Source: Skeletonema tropicum (taxonomy: Eukaryota > Bacillariophyta > Thalassiosirophyceae > Thalassiosirales > Thalassiosiraceae). From it: a DNA stretch of 64,000 nucleotides. Of this stretch, positions 1 to 10,904 are shown piece by piece. Location: contig CM074127.1 in assembly GCA_037178625.1 (NCBI GenBank), forward strand, positions 806,001-870,000, written 5' to 3'. The position numbers and the translations under genes are program-made. Positions within the stretch are counted from its first letter, which is position 1; each line of letters opens with the position of its first letter. The notes under the pieces are model-generated. The model did not search any database, was not told the origin of the DNA, and was given only the letters and a program-made list of their open reading frames with translations.

Positions 1-424
1 CTAATCAAGAATACAACTAAGGCTAAGGTCCGCAATAGAATATCAACCGTACCATCGATGGAAGTGTAGGAATTGAAGTTGCTTGAAAGGAGCGGAGATG
101 ACCCCTCTCCCGCAACTGCGACAGTGGAGTCTCAAATCCAAGAGGAAGAATCCTGCTGACGCAGCAACAGCTGGTACTGTAGGAGATGGTTCAGCTATGG
201 TACTTTAGAGGGCGTACTGCAGGAGGTTTGTAACAAAGTATTGTTATGTTTTGCAGCGCAGTCCTCGGACAGCGGAGGAAAGGCATCCGCCAACGCTATT
301 GGTAGGTAGATATTTATAAGTATGTCGTCGTATTACTATTATTTTCTGCTATCTACTCCGGAACTGTTCCAGGAACTATGGTGATGGACAGACTGATAGT
401 TCCTGGAACTTTGGTAGCCTTCTC
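1..424. other. left-edge DNA without a supported gene; hairpin next to the array
   Basis: No convincing coding sequence is seen. A short open stretch ends at a stop near position 208, but its product is not recognisable. Positions 366-379 and 396-409 form a perfect 14-base inverted repeat with a 16-base loop, about 16 bases before the first array unit begins. Confidence 0.5.
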
Positions 425-732
425 CCAAAAAATTGATTTCAGCCAGCGCGATAAGTACAGCGAGTAAAAGTCACAACATTCACAAAATGCGGAAAAGCCT
501 TTCTTGTCGATGTTGAAGCCTCAATGTTGAAGCCTCTTCTACTTAAAAATGCTGCAAGGCAGTATTAATGAGTAGTGAACTGCAATAGGCCCGGCCTCAG
601 AGAGAGGAGGCCTTCTGCTTTGTTGTACATCATTATGTTGGGTTCGCCTCTTTGTTGGTCGCCAGCCGCCAGCACCTCATCATCATAAAACAAGGAGAAT
701 CAGAATCATCAATACTACACAACAACTGAAAT

Positions 733-1419
733 ATGTACATTAACGATAACAACAACATGACCAGCTCCACAGCAATGAAATCGATAGCAATGCTCCTTCA
801 CATCATCGAGTCCAAAGATTGGCAGAACTTCGAGAAACTTGCTCTTTCTAACCCCGAAACCTTCCGAGCTCTATGCAAGGCCATCGCTGGATGTGAAGAG
901 TTCCACGGTATGAATCTACTTCATGCTGTAGCCAGATGCGATCCACCATTGACCATTGTCGCCATGATGATCGTGTGCTGTCCCGATCTCCCATCTGCTA
1001 CCGATTGCCTTGGCAGGACTCCACTTCACGTGGCTGTGGGTCTAGGAGCGTCACCGCATCTGATCAAGCTCATCGCCCATTCGTGGCCTGCTGCATGCAT
1101 CTCGCCGGACGAAGATGGAAAGACTCCGTTACATATTGCTTGCGACACTTCTTGTGAGCTGTTTGCGGACGATTCTACCAAGACGTCTCCTTCACGAGCA
1201 TCACCGGACCATGATTCTATCAGGTACTTGCTCTCAGTGTGTCCCCATGCAGCTACAATGGAAGACCTAGACGAAATGAGTCCTCTGGAATATGCTATCC
1301 TGAGTGATGCAGAGATGGACACTGTCGAGCTGTTACAGACGGCGGCGTCGATATCTTTGAGGATACAGTCGCGATCGAATAGTCCAGTCAATGCTTTGCC
1401 AGTTTCCGTTGGAGCATGA
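733..1419 (+). CDS. ankyrin-repeat protein, array copy 1
   Basis: A 228-residue intronless protein with ankyrin-type helices. Two clear repeat signatures are visible, GRTPLHVAVGLGASPHLIKL near residues 95-114 and GKTPLHIACD near 129-138, with weaker flanking repeats (GMNLLHAVARCD; MSPLEYAILSD). No signal peptide, membrane segment or other domain is seen, so it is probably soluble and may bind a protein partner; the partner is unknown. Small ankyrin proteins of this style, with a gap inside the repeat that ends in a CPHAA motif, are common in diatoms. The start has in-frame ATG codons at residues 1 and 9; the first is taken because it opens the frame in all copies. Copies 1 and 4 carry His where copies 2 and 3 carry Asp (ASPH/ASPD). 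Confidence 0.85.
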   Translation: MYINDNNNMTSSTAMKSIAMLLHIIESKDWQNFEKLALSNPETFRALCKAIAGCEEFHGMNLLHAVARCDPPLTIVAMMIVCCPDLPSATDCLGRTPLHVAVGLGASPHLIKLIAHSWPAACISPDEDGKTPLHIACDTSCELFADDSTKTSPSRASPDHDSIRYLLSVCPHAATMEDLDEMSPLEYAILSDAEMDTVELLQTAASISLRIQSRSNSPVNALPVSVGA

Positions 1420-1518
1420 ATGTAGAGGAGAATATATATCGAATGTTGAAATAGTAGTGTGAACTTACTTGTAGAATAAAAGTAGACCAGAGCTAGCAGA
1501 CGTATCGTTAGTCTTTGT

Positions 1519-1859
1519 ATGAATTTAATTCTAGCACTAACTCACTGTGTCTCTGAGCTGACCATACTTTTCCGTGGGCTACCTATGTGTAGGCGAACTC
1601 TGACAGTGACTGCTAGCTCAACAGCTCCAACGTTTATTCTTGATCCCTCGACTCTAATAATACACCCAAATCAACAGAATCTTACCAAGCTTGCCTTACG
1701 AGCTATCAACACAGCACGCGATCTCGATCCAAACGACGATCAAAGGATTCTGCGTATCAAGTAGCAAGACAGGACGAAAGGAAGTAATCGTGATCCTGTC
1801 GCATGAGAAAGATTTTGATTGCATTGCAAGAGTGGAAGCCCAAGTCTGATCAAGATTGA
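1519..1859 (+). pseudogene. decayed Roadblock/LC7 dynein light chain-like relic, unit 1
   Basis: The first frame reads a GLPMCRRTL stretch, then LALRAINTARDLDPNDDQR and ILRIK before a stop. This resembles the Roadblock core, whose family pattern is roughly G-x-P-I-R-T-T, then VRDLDPxNDLxFLRIRSKK. The match continues in other frames: KTGRKEVIV after the stop, and KILIALQEWKPKSDQD in a third frame ending at 1859, like the family's LIVIQ C-terminus. At least two frameshifts are needed and no upstream exon was found, so it is read as a pseudogene. Roadblock proteins bind dynein intermediate chains, so the ancestor may have served cytoplasmic or flagellar transport. The assignment rests on recognised motifs only. 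Confidence 0.55.
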
Positions 1860-2747
1860 AAGAGCTGAATGAAGATGATTTGATCGATAGTGTGCGAGCG
1901 TTTTCGAGCGGAGAGTGGAATTCTACAACACAGTTAGATTTTCAGATACCGAATCATACTTCTAGTTAGTTAAATATTTTATGTGTGCTGTTACAAAGTT
2001 GTGGAATTACTTCAGCTTAATCTTAATCCCATCATCGCTGACGCGGCGCGACCAAGTCCCTAATGTAATCAGTTATCGTAACCGTAACCATGAAGCGCAA
2101 ATCAGTTCTTGAATCTTTCTTCTTGAGCAGAAGAGTGGATTTCGATGGTCTACTTAATTTTGATACAATTACGATAACGATACTCTTCTTATGTTTATGT
2201 GCTAAAAACTCACATGCGGAGAAAGCTTGCGGTCCATTTTCATCCATCATCTCATTGGCCGCAAGCATAGCTTTCATAGAGTACATAAGTATTGCGGTCT
2301 GAACTGAAACAATGCTAATGATGCTGATTTCCACCCATTGCAGGTGCCGGAGATAGCTTTGGAGTTGGAGCAGGTTTGGACGCTCATGTCAAACTAAAAG
2401 GGGAGGTACTGAGCAACTATAACGTTTGATGAGCGCGCAATCTCCATCCAAAACACACACTTGAGGTTGCTGGCCCAAGTAATCGTAGCAAAGACAACAC
2501 ATTTTCACATGTATTGGCGGTGCCAATCTATTGTGTCCTATGAGGTCCATCAATTGTAATACGATATAATCTTGAAAAAAATTGGTCATCTAGTCAAACC
2601 TAACCTGCCTCGGCAATGGTCTTTTCAAATATCCTTTTGCAATTGTTTCCCTCAAGCTGAGGTGTCCTGTCTGGCGAGAAAGGTAAAGGTATCTAGAGGT
2701 GAAATAAATATTAGATAGATCACAGTGCCATCCTTCAGACACCAGTA

Positions 2748-3090
2748 ATTAGCGCATGAGCCGCTTCTAGTGGCCCAATACTTGGTGGCGATACTATACA
2801 AGCACATTAGCACTGCCCTGCCCAGACGGAGCCCAGACGGACAGCTTACGTAGAAGCGATGCTACAGCCTCGGAGCTGTTCTGAGAGGCCCACAGCTTAC
2901 GTAGAAACGATGCTACAGCCTCTTAGTCATAGCTGTTCTGAGAGGTCGCCTGCGGTGCAGGCTGGCAGGCAGCACCACCACATCCAACCAAATCATATTC
3001 GTATCTATCTTCGTCAATTAGCGCATGAGCTGCTTCTAGAGTGGCCCATTATACTTGGTGGCGATAATGAGAAGTACATAGCACTGCGCA
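2748..3090 (+). repeat. nested short duplications inside the array unit
   Basis: A 51-base direct duplication starts at 2841 and 2892, sharing the ACAGCTTACGTAGAA core. A more diverged pair containing AATTAGCGCATGAG lies at about 2748 and 3017. The same arrangement is present in units 2 (from 5628) and 3 (from 8413), so the nested duplications are older than the large tandem amplification. Confidence 0.8.
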
Positions 3091-3519
3091 GACGTACTTA
3101 ATTTGTCTTCTACTTCTACACTTCTTATTGTAGCTCTTCCCTGTGTATGTCCGGTCGAATTACTCGAAAGACAAATGCGATCGGTATTCAAAGGTCATTT
3201 CTTCCCGCAGGATTCACGACCACAACCAAAAAATTGATTTCAGCCAGCGCGATAAGTACTGCGAATAAAAGTCACAACATTCACAAAATGCGGAAAAGCC
3301 TTTCTTGTCGATGTTGAAGCCTCTTCTACTTAAAAATGCTGCAAGGCAGTATTAATGAGTAGTGAACTGCAATAGGCCCGGCCTCAGAGAGAGGAGGCCT
3401 TCTGCTTTGTTGTACATCATTATGTTGGGTTCGCCTCTTTGTTGGTCGCCAGCCGCCAGCACCTCATCATCATAAAACAAGGAGAATCAGAATCATCAAT
3501 ACTACACAACAACTGAAAT

Positions 3520-4206
3520 ATGTACATTAACGATAACAACAACATGACCAGCTCCACAGCAATGAAATCGATAGCAATGCTCCTTCACATCATCGAGTCC
3601 AAAGATTGGCAGAACTTCGAGAAACTTGCTCTTTCTAACCCCGAAACCTTCCGAGCTCTATGCAAGGCCATCGCTGGATGTGAAGAGTTCCACGGTATGA
3701 ATCTACTTCATGCTGTAGCCAGATGCGATCCACCATTGACCATTGTCGCCATGATGATCGTGTGCTGTCCCGATCTCCCATCTGCTACCGATTGCCTTGG
3801 CAGGACTCCACTTCACGTGGCTGTGGGTCTAGGAGCGTCACCGGATCTGATCAAGCTCATCGCCCATTCGTGGCCTGCTGCATGCATCTCGCCGGACGAA
3901 GATGGAAAGACTCCGTTACATATTGCTTGCGACACTTCTTGTGAGCTGTTTGCGGACGATTCTACCAAGACGTCTCCTTCACGAGCATCACCGGACCATG
4001 ATTCTATCAGGTACTTGCTCTCAGTGTGTCCCCATGCAGCTACAATGGAAGACCTAGACGAAATGAGTCCTCTGGAATATGCTATCCTGAGTGATGCAGA
4101 GATGGACACTGTCGAGCTGTTACAGACGGCGGCGTCGATATCTTTGAGGATACAGTCGCGATCGAATAGTCCAGTCAATGCTTTGCCAGTTTCCGTTGGA
4201 GCATGA
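3520..4206 (+). CDS. ankyrin-repeat protein, array copy 2
   Basis: A 228-residue protein identical to copy 1 except for Asp instead of His in the second clear repeat (ASPDLIKL). It is identical in protein sequence to copy 3. The flanking DNA is also nearly identical to that of copies 1 and 3, so promoter and 3' region were duplicated with the gene. All copies lack a frameshift or stop, in contrast to the neighbouring Roadblock relics. That fits either purifying selection, recent duplication or gene conversion. Function is unknown beyond a likely protein-binding role. Confidence 0.85.
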   Translation: MYINDNNNMTSSTAMKSIAMLLHIIESKDWQNFEKLALSNPETFRALCKAIAGCEEFHGMNLLHAVARCDPPLTIVAMMIVCCPDLPSATDCLGRTPLHVAVGLGASPDLIKLIAHSWPAACISPDEDGKTPLHIACDTSCELFADDSTKTSPSRASPDHDSIRYLLSVCPHAATMEDLDEMSPLEYAILSDAEMDTVELLQTAASISLRIQSRSNSPVNALPVSVGA

Positions 4207-4305
4207 ATGTAGAGGAGAATATATATCGAATGTTGAAATAGTAGTGTGAACTTACTTGTAGAATAAAAGTAGACCAGAGCTAGCAGACGTATCGTTAGTC
4301 TTTGT

Positions 4306-4646
4306 ATGAATTTAATTCTAGCACTAACTCACTGTGTCTCTGAGCTGACCATACTTTTCCGTGGGCTACCTATGTGTAGGCGAACTCTGACAGTGACTGC
4401 TAGCTCAACAGCTCCAACGTTTATTCTTGATCCCTCGACTCTAATAATACACCCAAATCAACAGAATCTTACCAAGCTTGCCTTACGAGCTATCAACACA
4501 GCACGCGATCTCGATCCAAACGACGATCAAAGGATTCTGCGTATCAAGTAGCAAGACAGGACGAAAGGAAGTAATCGTGATCCTGTCGCATGAGAAAGAT
4601 TTTGATTGCATTGCAAGAGTGGAAGCCCAAGTCTGATCAAGATTGA
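4306..4646 (+). pseudogene. Roadblock/LC7-like relic, unit 2
   Basis: This repeats the relic of unit 1 with the same stop after ILRIK and the same frame changes, so the gene had already decayed before the unit was amplified. Confidence 0.55.
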
Positions 4647-6310
4647 AAGAGCTGAATGAAGATGATTTGATCGATAGTGTGCGAGCGTTTTCGAGCGGAG
4701 AGTGGAATTCTACAGCACAGTTAGATTTTCAGATACCGAATCATACTTCTAGTTAGTTAAATATTTTATGTGTGCTGTTACAAAGTTGTGGAATTACTTC
4801 AGCTTAATCTTAATCCCATCATCGCTGACGCGGCGCGACCAAGTCCCTAATGTAATCAGTTATCGTAACCGTAACCATGAAGCGCAAATCAGTTCTTGAA
4901 TCTTTCTTCTTGAGCAGAAGAGTGGATTTCGATGGTCTACTTAATTTTGATACAATTACGATAACGATACTCTTCTTATGTTTATGTGCTAAAAACTCAC
5001 ATGCGGAGAAAGCTTGCGGTCCATTTTCATCCATCATCTCATTGGCCGCAAGCATAGCTTTCATAGAGTACATAAGTATTGCGGTCTGAACTGAAACAAT
5101 GCTAATGATGCTGATTTCCACCCATTGCAGGTGCCGGAGATAGCTTTGGAGTTGGAGCAGGTTTGGACGCTCATGTCAAACTAAAAGGGGAGGTACTGAG
5201 CAACTATAACGTTTGATGAGCGCGCAATCTCCATCCAAAACACACACTTGAGGTTGCTGGCCCAAGTAATCGTAGCAAAGACAACACATTTTCACATGTA
5301 TTGGCGGTGCCAATCTATTGTGTCCTATGAGGTCCATCAATTGTAATACGATATAATCTTGAAAAAAATTGGTCATCTAGTCAAACCTAACCTGCCTCGG
5401 CAATGGTCTTTTCAAATATCCTTTTGCAATTGTTTCCCTCAAGCTGAGGTGTCCTGTCTGGCGAGAAAGGTAAAGGTATCTAGAGGTGAAATAAATATTA
5501 GATAGATCACAGTGCCATCCTTCAGACACCAGTAATTAGCGCATGAGCCGCTTCTAGTGGCCCAATACTTGGTGGCGATACTATACAAGCACATTAGCAC
5601 TGCCCTGCCCAGACGGAGCCCAGACGGACAGCTTACGTAGAAGCGATGCTACAGCCTCGGAGCTGTTCTGAGAGGTCCACAGCTTACGTAGAAACGATGC
5701 TACAGCCTCTTAGTCATAGCTGTTCTGAGAGGTCGCCTGCGGTGCAGGCTGGCAGGCAGCACCACCACATCCAACCAAATCATATTCGTATCTATCTTCG
5801 TCAATTAGCGCATGAGCTGCTTCTAGAGTGGCCTATTATACTTGGTGGCGATAATGAGAAGTACATAGCACTGCGCAGACGTACTTAATTTGTCTTCTAC
5901 TTCTATATACACTTCTTATTGTAGCTCTTCCCTGTGTATGTCCGGTCGAATTACTCGAAAGACAAATGCGATCGGTATTCAAAGGTCATTTCTTCCCGCA
6001 GGATTCACGACCACAACCAAAAAATTGATTTCAGCCAGCGCGATAAGTACTGCGAATAAAAGTCACAACATTCACAAAATGCGGAAAAGCCTTTCTTGTC
6101 GATGTTGAAGCCTCTTCTACTTAAAAATGCTGCAAGGCAGTATTAATGAGTAGTGAACTGCAATAGGCCCGGCCTCAGAGAGAGGAGGCCTTCTGCTTTG
6201 TTGTACATCATTATGTTGGGTTCGCCTCTTTGTTGGTCGCCAGCCGCCAGCACCTCATCATCATAAAACAAGGAGAATCAGAATCATCAATACTACACAA
6301 CAACTGAAAT

Positions 6311-6997
6311 ATGTACATTAACGATAACAACAACATGACCAGCTCCACAGCAATGAAATCGATAGCAATGCTCCTTCACATCATCGAGTCCAAAGATTGG
6401 CAGAACTTCGAGAAACTTGCTCTTTCTAACCCCGAAACCTTCCGAGCTCTATGCAAGGCCATCGCTGGATGTGAAGAGTTCCACGGTATGAATCTACTTC
6501 ATGCTGTAGCCAGATGCGATCCACCATTGACCATTGTCGCCATGATGATCGTGTGCTGTCCCGATCTCCCATCTGCTACCGATTGCCTTGGCAGGACTCC
6601 ACTTCACGTGGCTGTGGGTCTAGGAGCGTCACCGGATCTGATCAAGCTCATCGCCCATTCGTGGCCTGCTGCATGCATCTCGCCGGACGAAGATGGAAAG
6701 ACTCCGTTACATATTGCTTGCGACACTTCTTGTGAGCTGTTTGCGGACGATTCTACCAAGACGTCTCCTTCACGAGCATCACCGGACCATGATTCTATCA
6801 GGTACTTGCTCTCAGTGTGTCCCCATGCAGCTACAATGGAAGACCTAGACGAAATGAGTCCTCTGGAATATGCTATCCTGAGTGATGCAGAGATGGACAC
6901 TGTCGAGCTGTTACAGACGGCGGCGTCGATATCTTTGAGGATACAGTCGCGATCGAATAGTCCAGTCAATGCTTTGCCAGTTTCCGTTGGAGCATGA
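6311..6997 (+). CDS. ankyrin-repeat protein, array copy 3
   Basis: A 228-residue protein identical to copy 2, carrying the Asp variant. The unit around it has its own private changes, including the 6-base deletion near 7940 and a G-to-A change in the Roadblock relic. The unit is therefore a separate genomic copy and not simply an assembly repeat of copy 2. Function is inferred only from the ankyrin motifs. Confidence 0.85.
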   Translation: MYINDNNNMTSSTAMKSIAMLLHIIESKDWQNFEKLALSNPETFRALCKAIAGCEEFHGMNLLHAVARCDPPLTIVAMMIVCCPDLPSATDCLGRTPLHVAVGLGASPDLIKLIAHSWPAACISPDEDGKTPLHIACDTSCELFADDSTKTSPSRASPDHDSIRYLLSVCPHAATMEDLDEMSPLEYAILSDAEMDTVELLQTAASISLRIQSRSNSPVNALPVSVGA

Positions 6998-7096
6998 ATG
7001 TAGAGGAGAATATATATCGAATGTTGAAATAGTAGTGTGAACTTACTTGTAGAATAAAAGTAGACCAGAGCTAGCAGACGTATCGTTAGTCTTTGT

Positions 7097-7437
7097 ATGA
7101 ATTTAATTCTAGCACTAACTCACTGTGTCTCTGAGCTGACCATACTTTTCCGTGGGCTACCTATGTGTAGGCGAACTCTGACAGTGACTGCTAGCTCAAC
7201 AGCTCCAACGTTTATTCTTGATCCCTCGACTCTAATAATACACCCAAATCAACAGAATCTTACCAAGCTTGCCTTACGAGCTATCAACACAGCACGCGAT
7301 CTCGATCCAAACGACGATCAAAGGATTCTGCGTATCAAGTAGCAAGACAGGACGAAAGGAAGTAATCGTGATCCTGTCGCATGAGAAAGATTTTAATTGC
7401 ATTGCAAGAGTGGAAGCCCAAGTCTGATCAAGATTGA
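7097..7437 (+). pseudogene. Roadblock/LC7-like relic, unit 3
   Basis: Same decayed reading frames as in units 1 and 2. One further G-to-A change near 7394 is silent in the third-frame KILIALQEW segment. Confidence 0.55.
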
Positions 7438-9088
7438 AAGAGCTGAATGAAGATGATTTGATCGATAGTGTGCGAGCGTTTTCGAGCGGAGAGTGGAATT
7501 CTACAGCACAGTTAGATTTTCAGATACCGAATCATACTTCTAGTTAGTTAAATATTTTATGTGTGCTGTTACAAAGTTGTGGAATTACTTCAGCTTAATC
7601 TTAATCCCATCATCGCTGACGCGGCGCGACCAAGTCCCTAATGTAATCAGTTATCGTAACCGTAACCATGAAGCGCAAATCAGTTCTTGAATCTTTCTTC
7701 TTGAGCATGAGAGTGGATTTCGATGGTCTACTTAATTTTGATACAATTACGATAACGATACTCTTCTTATGTTTATGTGCTAAAAACTCACATGCGGAGA
7801 AAGCTTGCGGTCCATTTTCATCCATCATCTCATTGGCCGCAAGCATAGCTTTCATAGAGTACATAAGTATTGCGGTCTGAACTGAAACAATGCTAATGAT
7901 GCTGATTTCCACCCATTGCAGGTGCCGGAGATAGCTTTGGAGCAGGTTTGGACGCTCATGTCAAACTAAAAGGGGAGGTACTGAGCAACTATAACGTTTG
8001 ATGAGCGCGCAATCTCCATCCAAAACACACACTTGAGGTTGCTGGCCCAAGTAATCGTAGCAAAGACAACACATTTTCACATGTATTGGCGGTGCCAATC
8101 TATTGTGTCCTATGAGGTCCATCAATTGTAATACGATATAATCTTGAAAAAAATTGGTCATCTAGTCAAACCTAACCTGCCTCGGCAATGGTCTTTTCAA
8201 ATATCCTTTTGCAATTGTTTCCCTCAAGCTGAGGTGTCCTGTCTGGCGAGAAAGGTAAAGGTATCTAGAGATGAAATAAATATTAGATAGATCACAGTGC
8301 CATCCTTCAGACACCAGTAATTAGCGCATGAGCCGCTTCTAGTGGCCCAATACTTGGTGGCGATACTATACAAGCACATTAGCACTGCCCTGCCCAGACG
8401 GAGCCCAGACGGACAGCTTACGTAGAAGCGATGCTACAGCCTCGGAGCTGTTCTGAGAGGTCCACAGCTTACGTAGAAACGATGCTACAGCCTCTTAGTC
8501 ATAGCTGTTCTGAGAGGTCGCCTGCGGTGCAGGCTGGCAGGCAGCACCACCACATCCAACCAAATCATATTCGTATCTATCTTCGTCAATTAGCGCATGA
8601 GCTGCTTCTAGAGTGGCCCATTATACTTGGTGGCGATAATAAGTACATAGCACTGCGCAGACGTACTTAATTTGTCTTCTACTTCTACACTTCTTATTGT
8701 AGCTCTTCCCTGTGTATGTCCGGTCGAATTACTCGAAAGACAAATGCGATCGGTATTCAAAGGTCATTTCTTCCCGCAGGATTCACGACCACAACCAAAA
8801 AATTGATTTCAGCCAGCGCGATAAGTACTGCGAATAAAAGTCACAACATTCACAAAATGCGGAAAAGCCTTTCTTGTCGATGTTGAAGCCTCTTCTACTT
8901 AAAAATGCTGCAAGGCAGTATTAATGAGTAGTGAACTGCAATAGGCCCGGCCTCAGAGAGAGGAGGCCTTCTGCTTTGTTGTACATCATTATGTTGGGTT
9001 CGCCTCTTTGTTGGTCGCCAGCCGCCAGCACCTCATCATCATAAAACAAGGAGAATCAGAATCATCAATACTACACAACAACTGAAAT

Positions 9089-9775
9089 ATGTACATTAAC
9101 GATAACAACAACATGACCAGCTCCACAGCAATGAAATCGATAGCAATGCTCCTTCACATCATCGAGTCCAAAGATTGGCAGAACTTCGAGAAACTTGCTC
9201 TTTCTAACCCCGAAACCTTCCGAGCTCTATGCAAGGCCATCGCTGGATGTGAAGAGTTCCACGGTATGAATCTACTTCATGCTGTAGCCAGATGCGATCC
9301 ACCATTGACCATTGTCGCCATGATGATCGTGTGCTGTCCCGATCTCCCATCTGCTACCGATTGCCTTGGCAGGACTCCACTTCACGTGGCTGTGGGTCTA
9401 GGAGCGTCACCGCATCTGATCAAGCTCATCGCCCATTCGTGGCCTGCTGCATGCATCTCGCCGGACGAAGATGGAAAGACTCCGTTACATATTGCTTGCG
9501 ACACTTCTTGTGAGCTGTTTGCGGACGATTCTACCAAGACGTCTCCTTCACGAGCATCACCGGACCATGATTCTATCAGGTACTTGCTCTCAGTGTGTCC
9601 CCATGCAGCTACAATGGAAGACCTAGACGAAATGAGTCCTCTGGAATATGCTATCCTGAGTGATGCAGAGATGGACACTGTCGAGTTGTTACAGACGGCG
9701 GCGTCGATATCTTTGAGGATACAGTCGCGATCGAATAGTCCAGTCAATGCTTTGCCAGTTTCCGTTGGAGCATGA
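9089..9775 (+). CDS. ankyrin-repeat protein, array copy 4
   Basis: A 228-residue protein identical to copy 1, including the His variant, with one private silent change (CTG to TTG near 9687). Its coding region is almost identical to the other copies, but its 3' flank (9780-9985) is clearly more diverged and then ends. This contrast suggests that coding regions were homogenised, for example by gene conversion, after the terminal copy had begun to diverge. Confidence 0.85.
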   Translation: MYINDNNNMTSSTAMKSIAMLLHIIESKDWQNFEKLALSNPETFRALCKAIAGCEEFHGMNLLHAVARCDPPLTIVAMMIVCCPDLPSATDCLGRTPLHVAVGLGASPHLIKLIAHSWPAACISPDEDGKTPLHIACDTSCELFADDSTKTSPSRASPDHDSIRYLLSVCPHAATMEDLDEMSPLEYAILSDAEMDTVELLQTAASISLRIQSRSNSPVNALPVSVGA

Positions 9776-9878
9776 ATGTAGAGGAGAATATATATCGAAT
9801 GTTGAAATAGTAGTGTGAACTTGCTTGTAGAATAAAAGTATGTAGATCAGAGCTAGCAGACGTCTCATTAGTCTTTGT

Positions 9879-9985
9879 ATGAATTAAATTCTAGCACTAA
9901 CTCACTGTGTCTCTGAGCTGACCATACTTTTCCGTGGGCTACCTATATGTTGGCAAACTCTGACGATAACTGCTAGCTCAACTGC
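9879..9985 (+). pseudogene. truncated Roadblock/LC7-like relic, unit 4
   Basis: Only the first part of the relic remains. Its third codon is now a stop (ATG AAT TAA) after loss of one T relative to the other units, and similarity ends at about 9985. Confidence 0.5.
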
Positions 9986-10026
9986 TCTGTTCTGTTCACA
10001 CACTCAACTGAACGGGAACAGAGCAG
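9982..10026. repeat. inverted repeat at the right edge of the array
   Basis: CTGCTCTGTTC at 9982-9992 pairs with GAACAGAGCAG at 10016-10026, an 11-base perfect stem around a 23-base loop. It sits exactly where the array homology ends, mirroring the hairpin at 366-409 next to the left edge. Confidence 0.7.
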
Positions 10027-10476
10027 ACAAAGATCATCGTCGTGAGCTCAGAAGTGCGCTTAGCAAGCAAATAATACTATCAACAATTGTTTCAGTTTAT
10101 GCCATCACTGACAAGAAGTACTTACCTAATATAGTAGTATTGCAGGCAGAAAGCGCATGATGATGTACATCAAATATAATATCATCGAGGAGGGTTAAGA
10201 TTTGATGTGTTGCAAATGTCGCAGCGCACAGCACAGATGGTCTCAGTAGAGTTAGGTCACGTTCCATCACGGGAAAAAAGTTGGGACAAGGAAATTTTTC
10301 AGATCGGGTGGATGGAATCACGGGTGCAAATGGAACCAAAAAATGAAAATTGCTTTGTTATCAGTTAAATAGGCCATCTAGCGTTAGATATACCTTTTAC
10401 AATGCTCTGCATGATCAAGAAGCCCCCTGCAACTCTCACTACTACCCCATTCATTCAATTCAATGCACTCAAAAGA
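10027..10476. other. gene-free spacer between the array and the hAT relic
   Basis: I see no supported gene here. It may include remains of the 3' part of the hAT element whose transposase fragment follows on the minus strand. Confidence 0.4.
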
Positions 10477-10800
10477 TCAACAAGTGGTCATGTTGCCAAT
10501 ATCCATGTCGTCATCCTTCAATGGAGGAAGGTAGTCATCCTCTAGCGACAATCCAGTCAACTGTTCATAGTACATGTGGAGAAGGCGGTTATTTTCACGA
10601 GTGTAAATGATTCGTGCAGCAAGTTGTGGGTCCATTCTGGCCCTCCTGATGAATATATAGTACTTGAGATGCACGGTGCACGGCTCCAGACTCTCTCTGA
10701 TGGTGCGGAGGTGGCAGGGATGGCAAGGAAAGCTCGAGCCAAGTTGGCAACTGTTGGAAACCTGTACGGCGGAGGGGACACTACTATTTGTTTGAGCTAG
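10477..10800 (-). pseudogene. hAT transposase C-terminal fragment, frameshifted
   Basis: Read on the minus strand, one frame gives YRFPTVANLARAFLAIPATS followed by APSERVWSRA. This is the hallmark of the hAT dimerisation domain (a run ending in LAIPATSAPSERVFS in the family). The domain then continues in a second frame with RRARMDPQLAARIIYTRENN and RLLHMYYEQLTG, matching the last helices that hold the RLxPxxV...xxxN pattern. A frameshift therefore lies between about 10660 and 10700. The catalytic DDE core is absent, so only the tail of a dead class II element is left. Family placement is confident; the extent of the original element is not. Confidence 0.85.
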
Positions 10801-10904
10801 AGCAGCAGATGACCACCATGGAAAGCCATCGGAGGCGAGCAAGAGGCCGATTTGCATCATGGTTTTTGATATGAACTCTTGACCGAGTGAGGGTCTTAAA
10901 GTCT

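Larger units (their letters stand above)
425..9985 (+). repeat. direct tandem array, ~2.79 kb unit, three full copies and one truncated copy
   Basis: The same sequence begins at about 425, 3226, 6017 and 8795. Gene starts at 733, 3520, 6311 and 9089 give periods of 2787, 2791 and 2778 bases. Copies differ by scattered substitutions and a few small indels: a 14-base duplication in copy 1 near 520, and a 6-base deletion in copy 3 near 7940. Copy 4 stops matching at about 9985, roughly 210 bases after its ankyrin gene. Each unit holds an ankyrin gene, a Roadblock-like relic and about 1.4 kb of other DNA in which I support no gene. A GGCCTC/GAGGCC hairpin lies about 120-140 bases before each ankyrin start (593-612 in copy 1). 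Confidence 0.97.

Noticed and set aside
1026..1391. Minus-strand 121-residue frame inside the ankyrin gene
   Set aside because: It is the antisense shadow of a clear ankyrin coding sequence.
2032..2334. Minus-strand 100-residue frame repeated in each array unit
   Set aside because: It is repeated only because the unit is repeated; it overlaps an equally good plus-strand frame, and neither has a recognisable motif.
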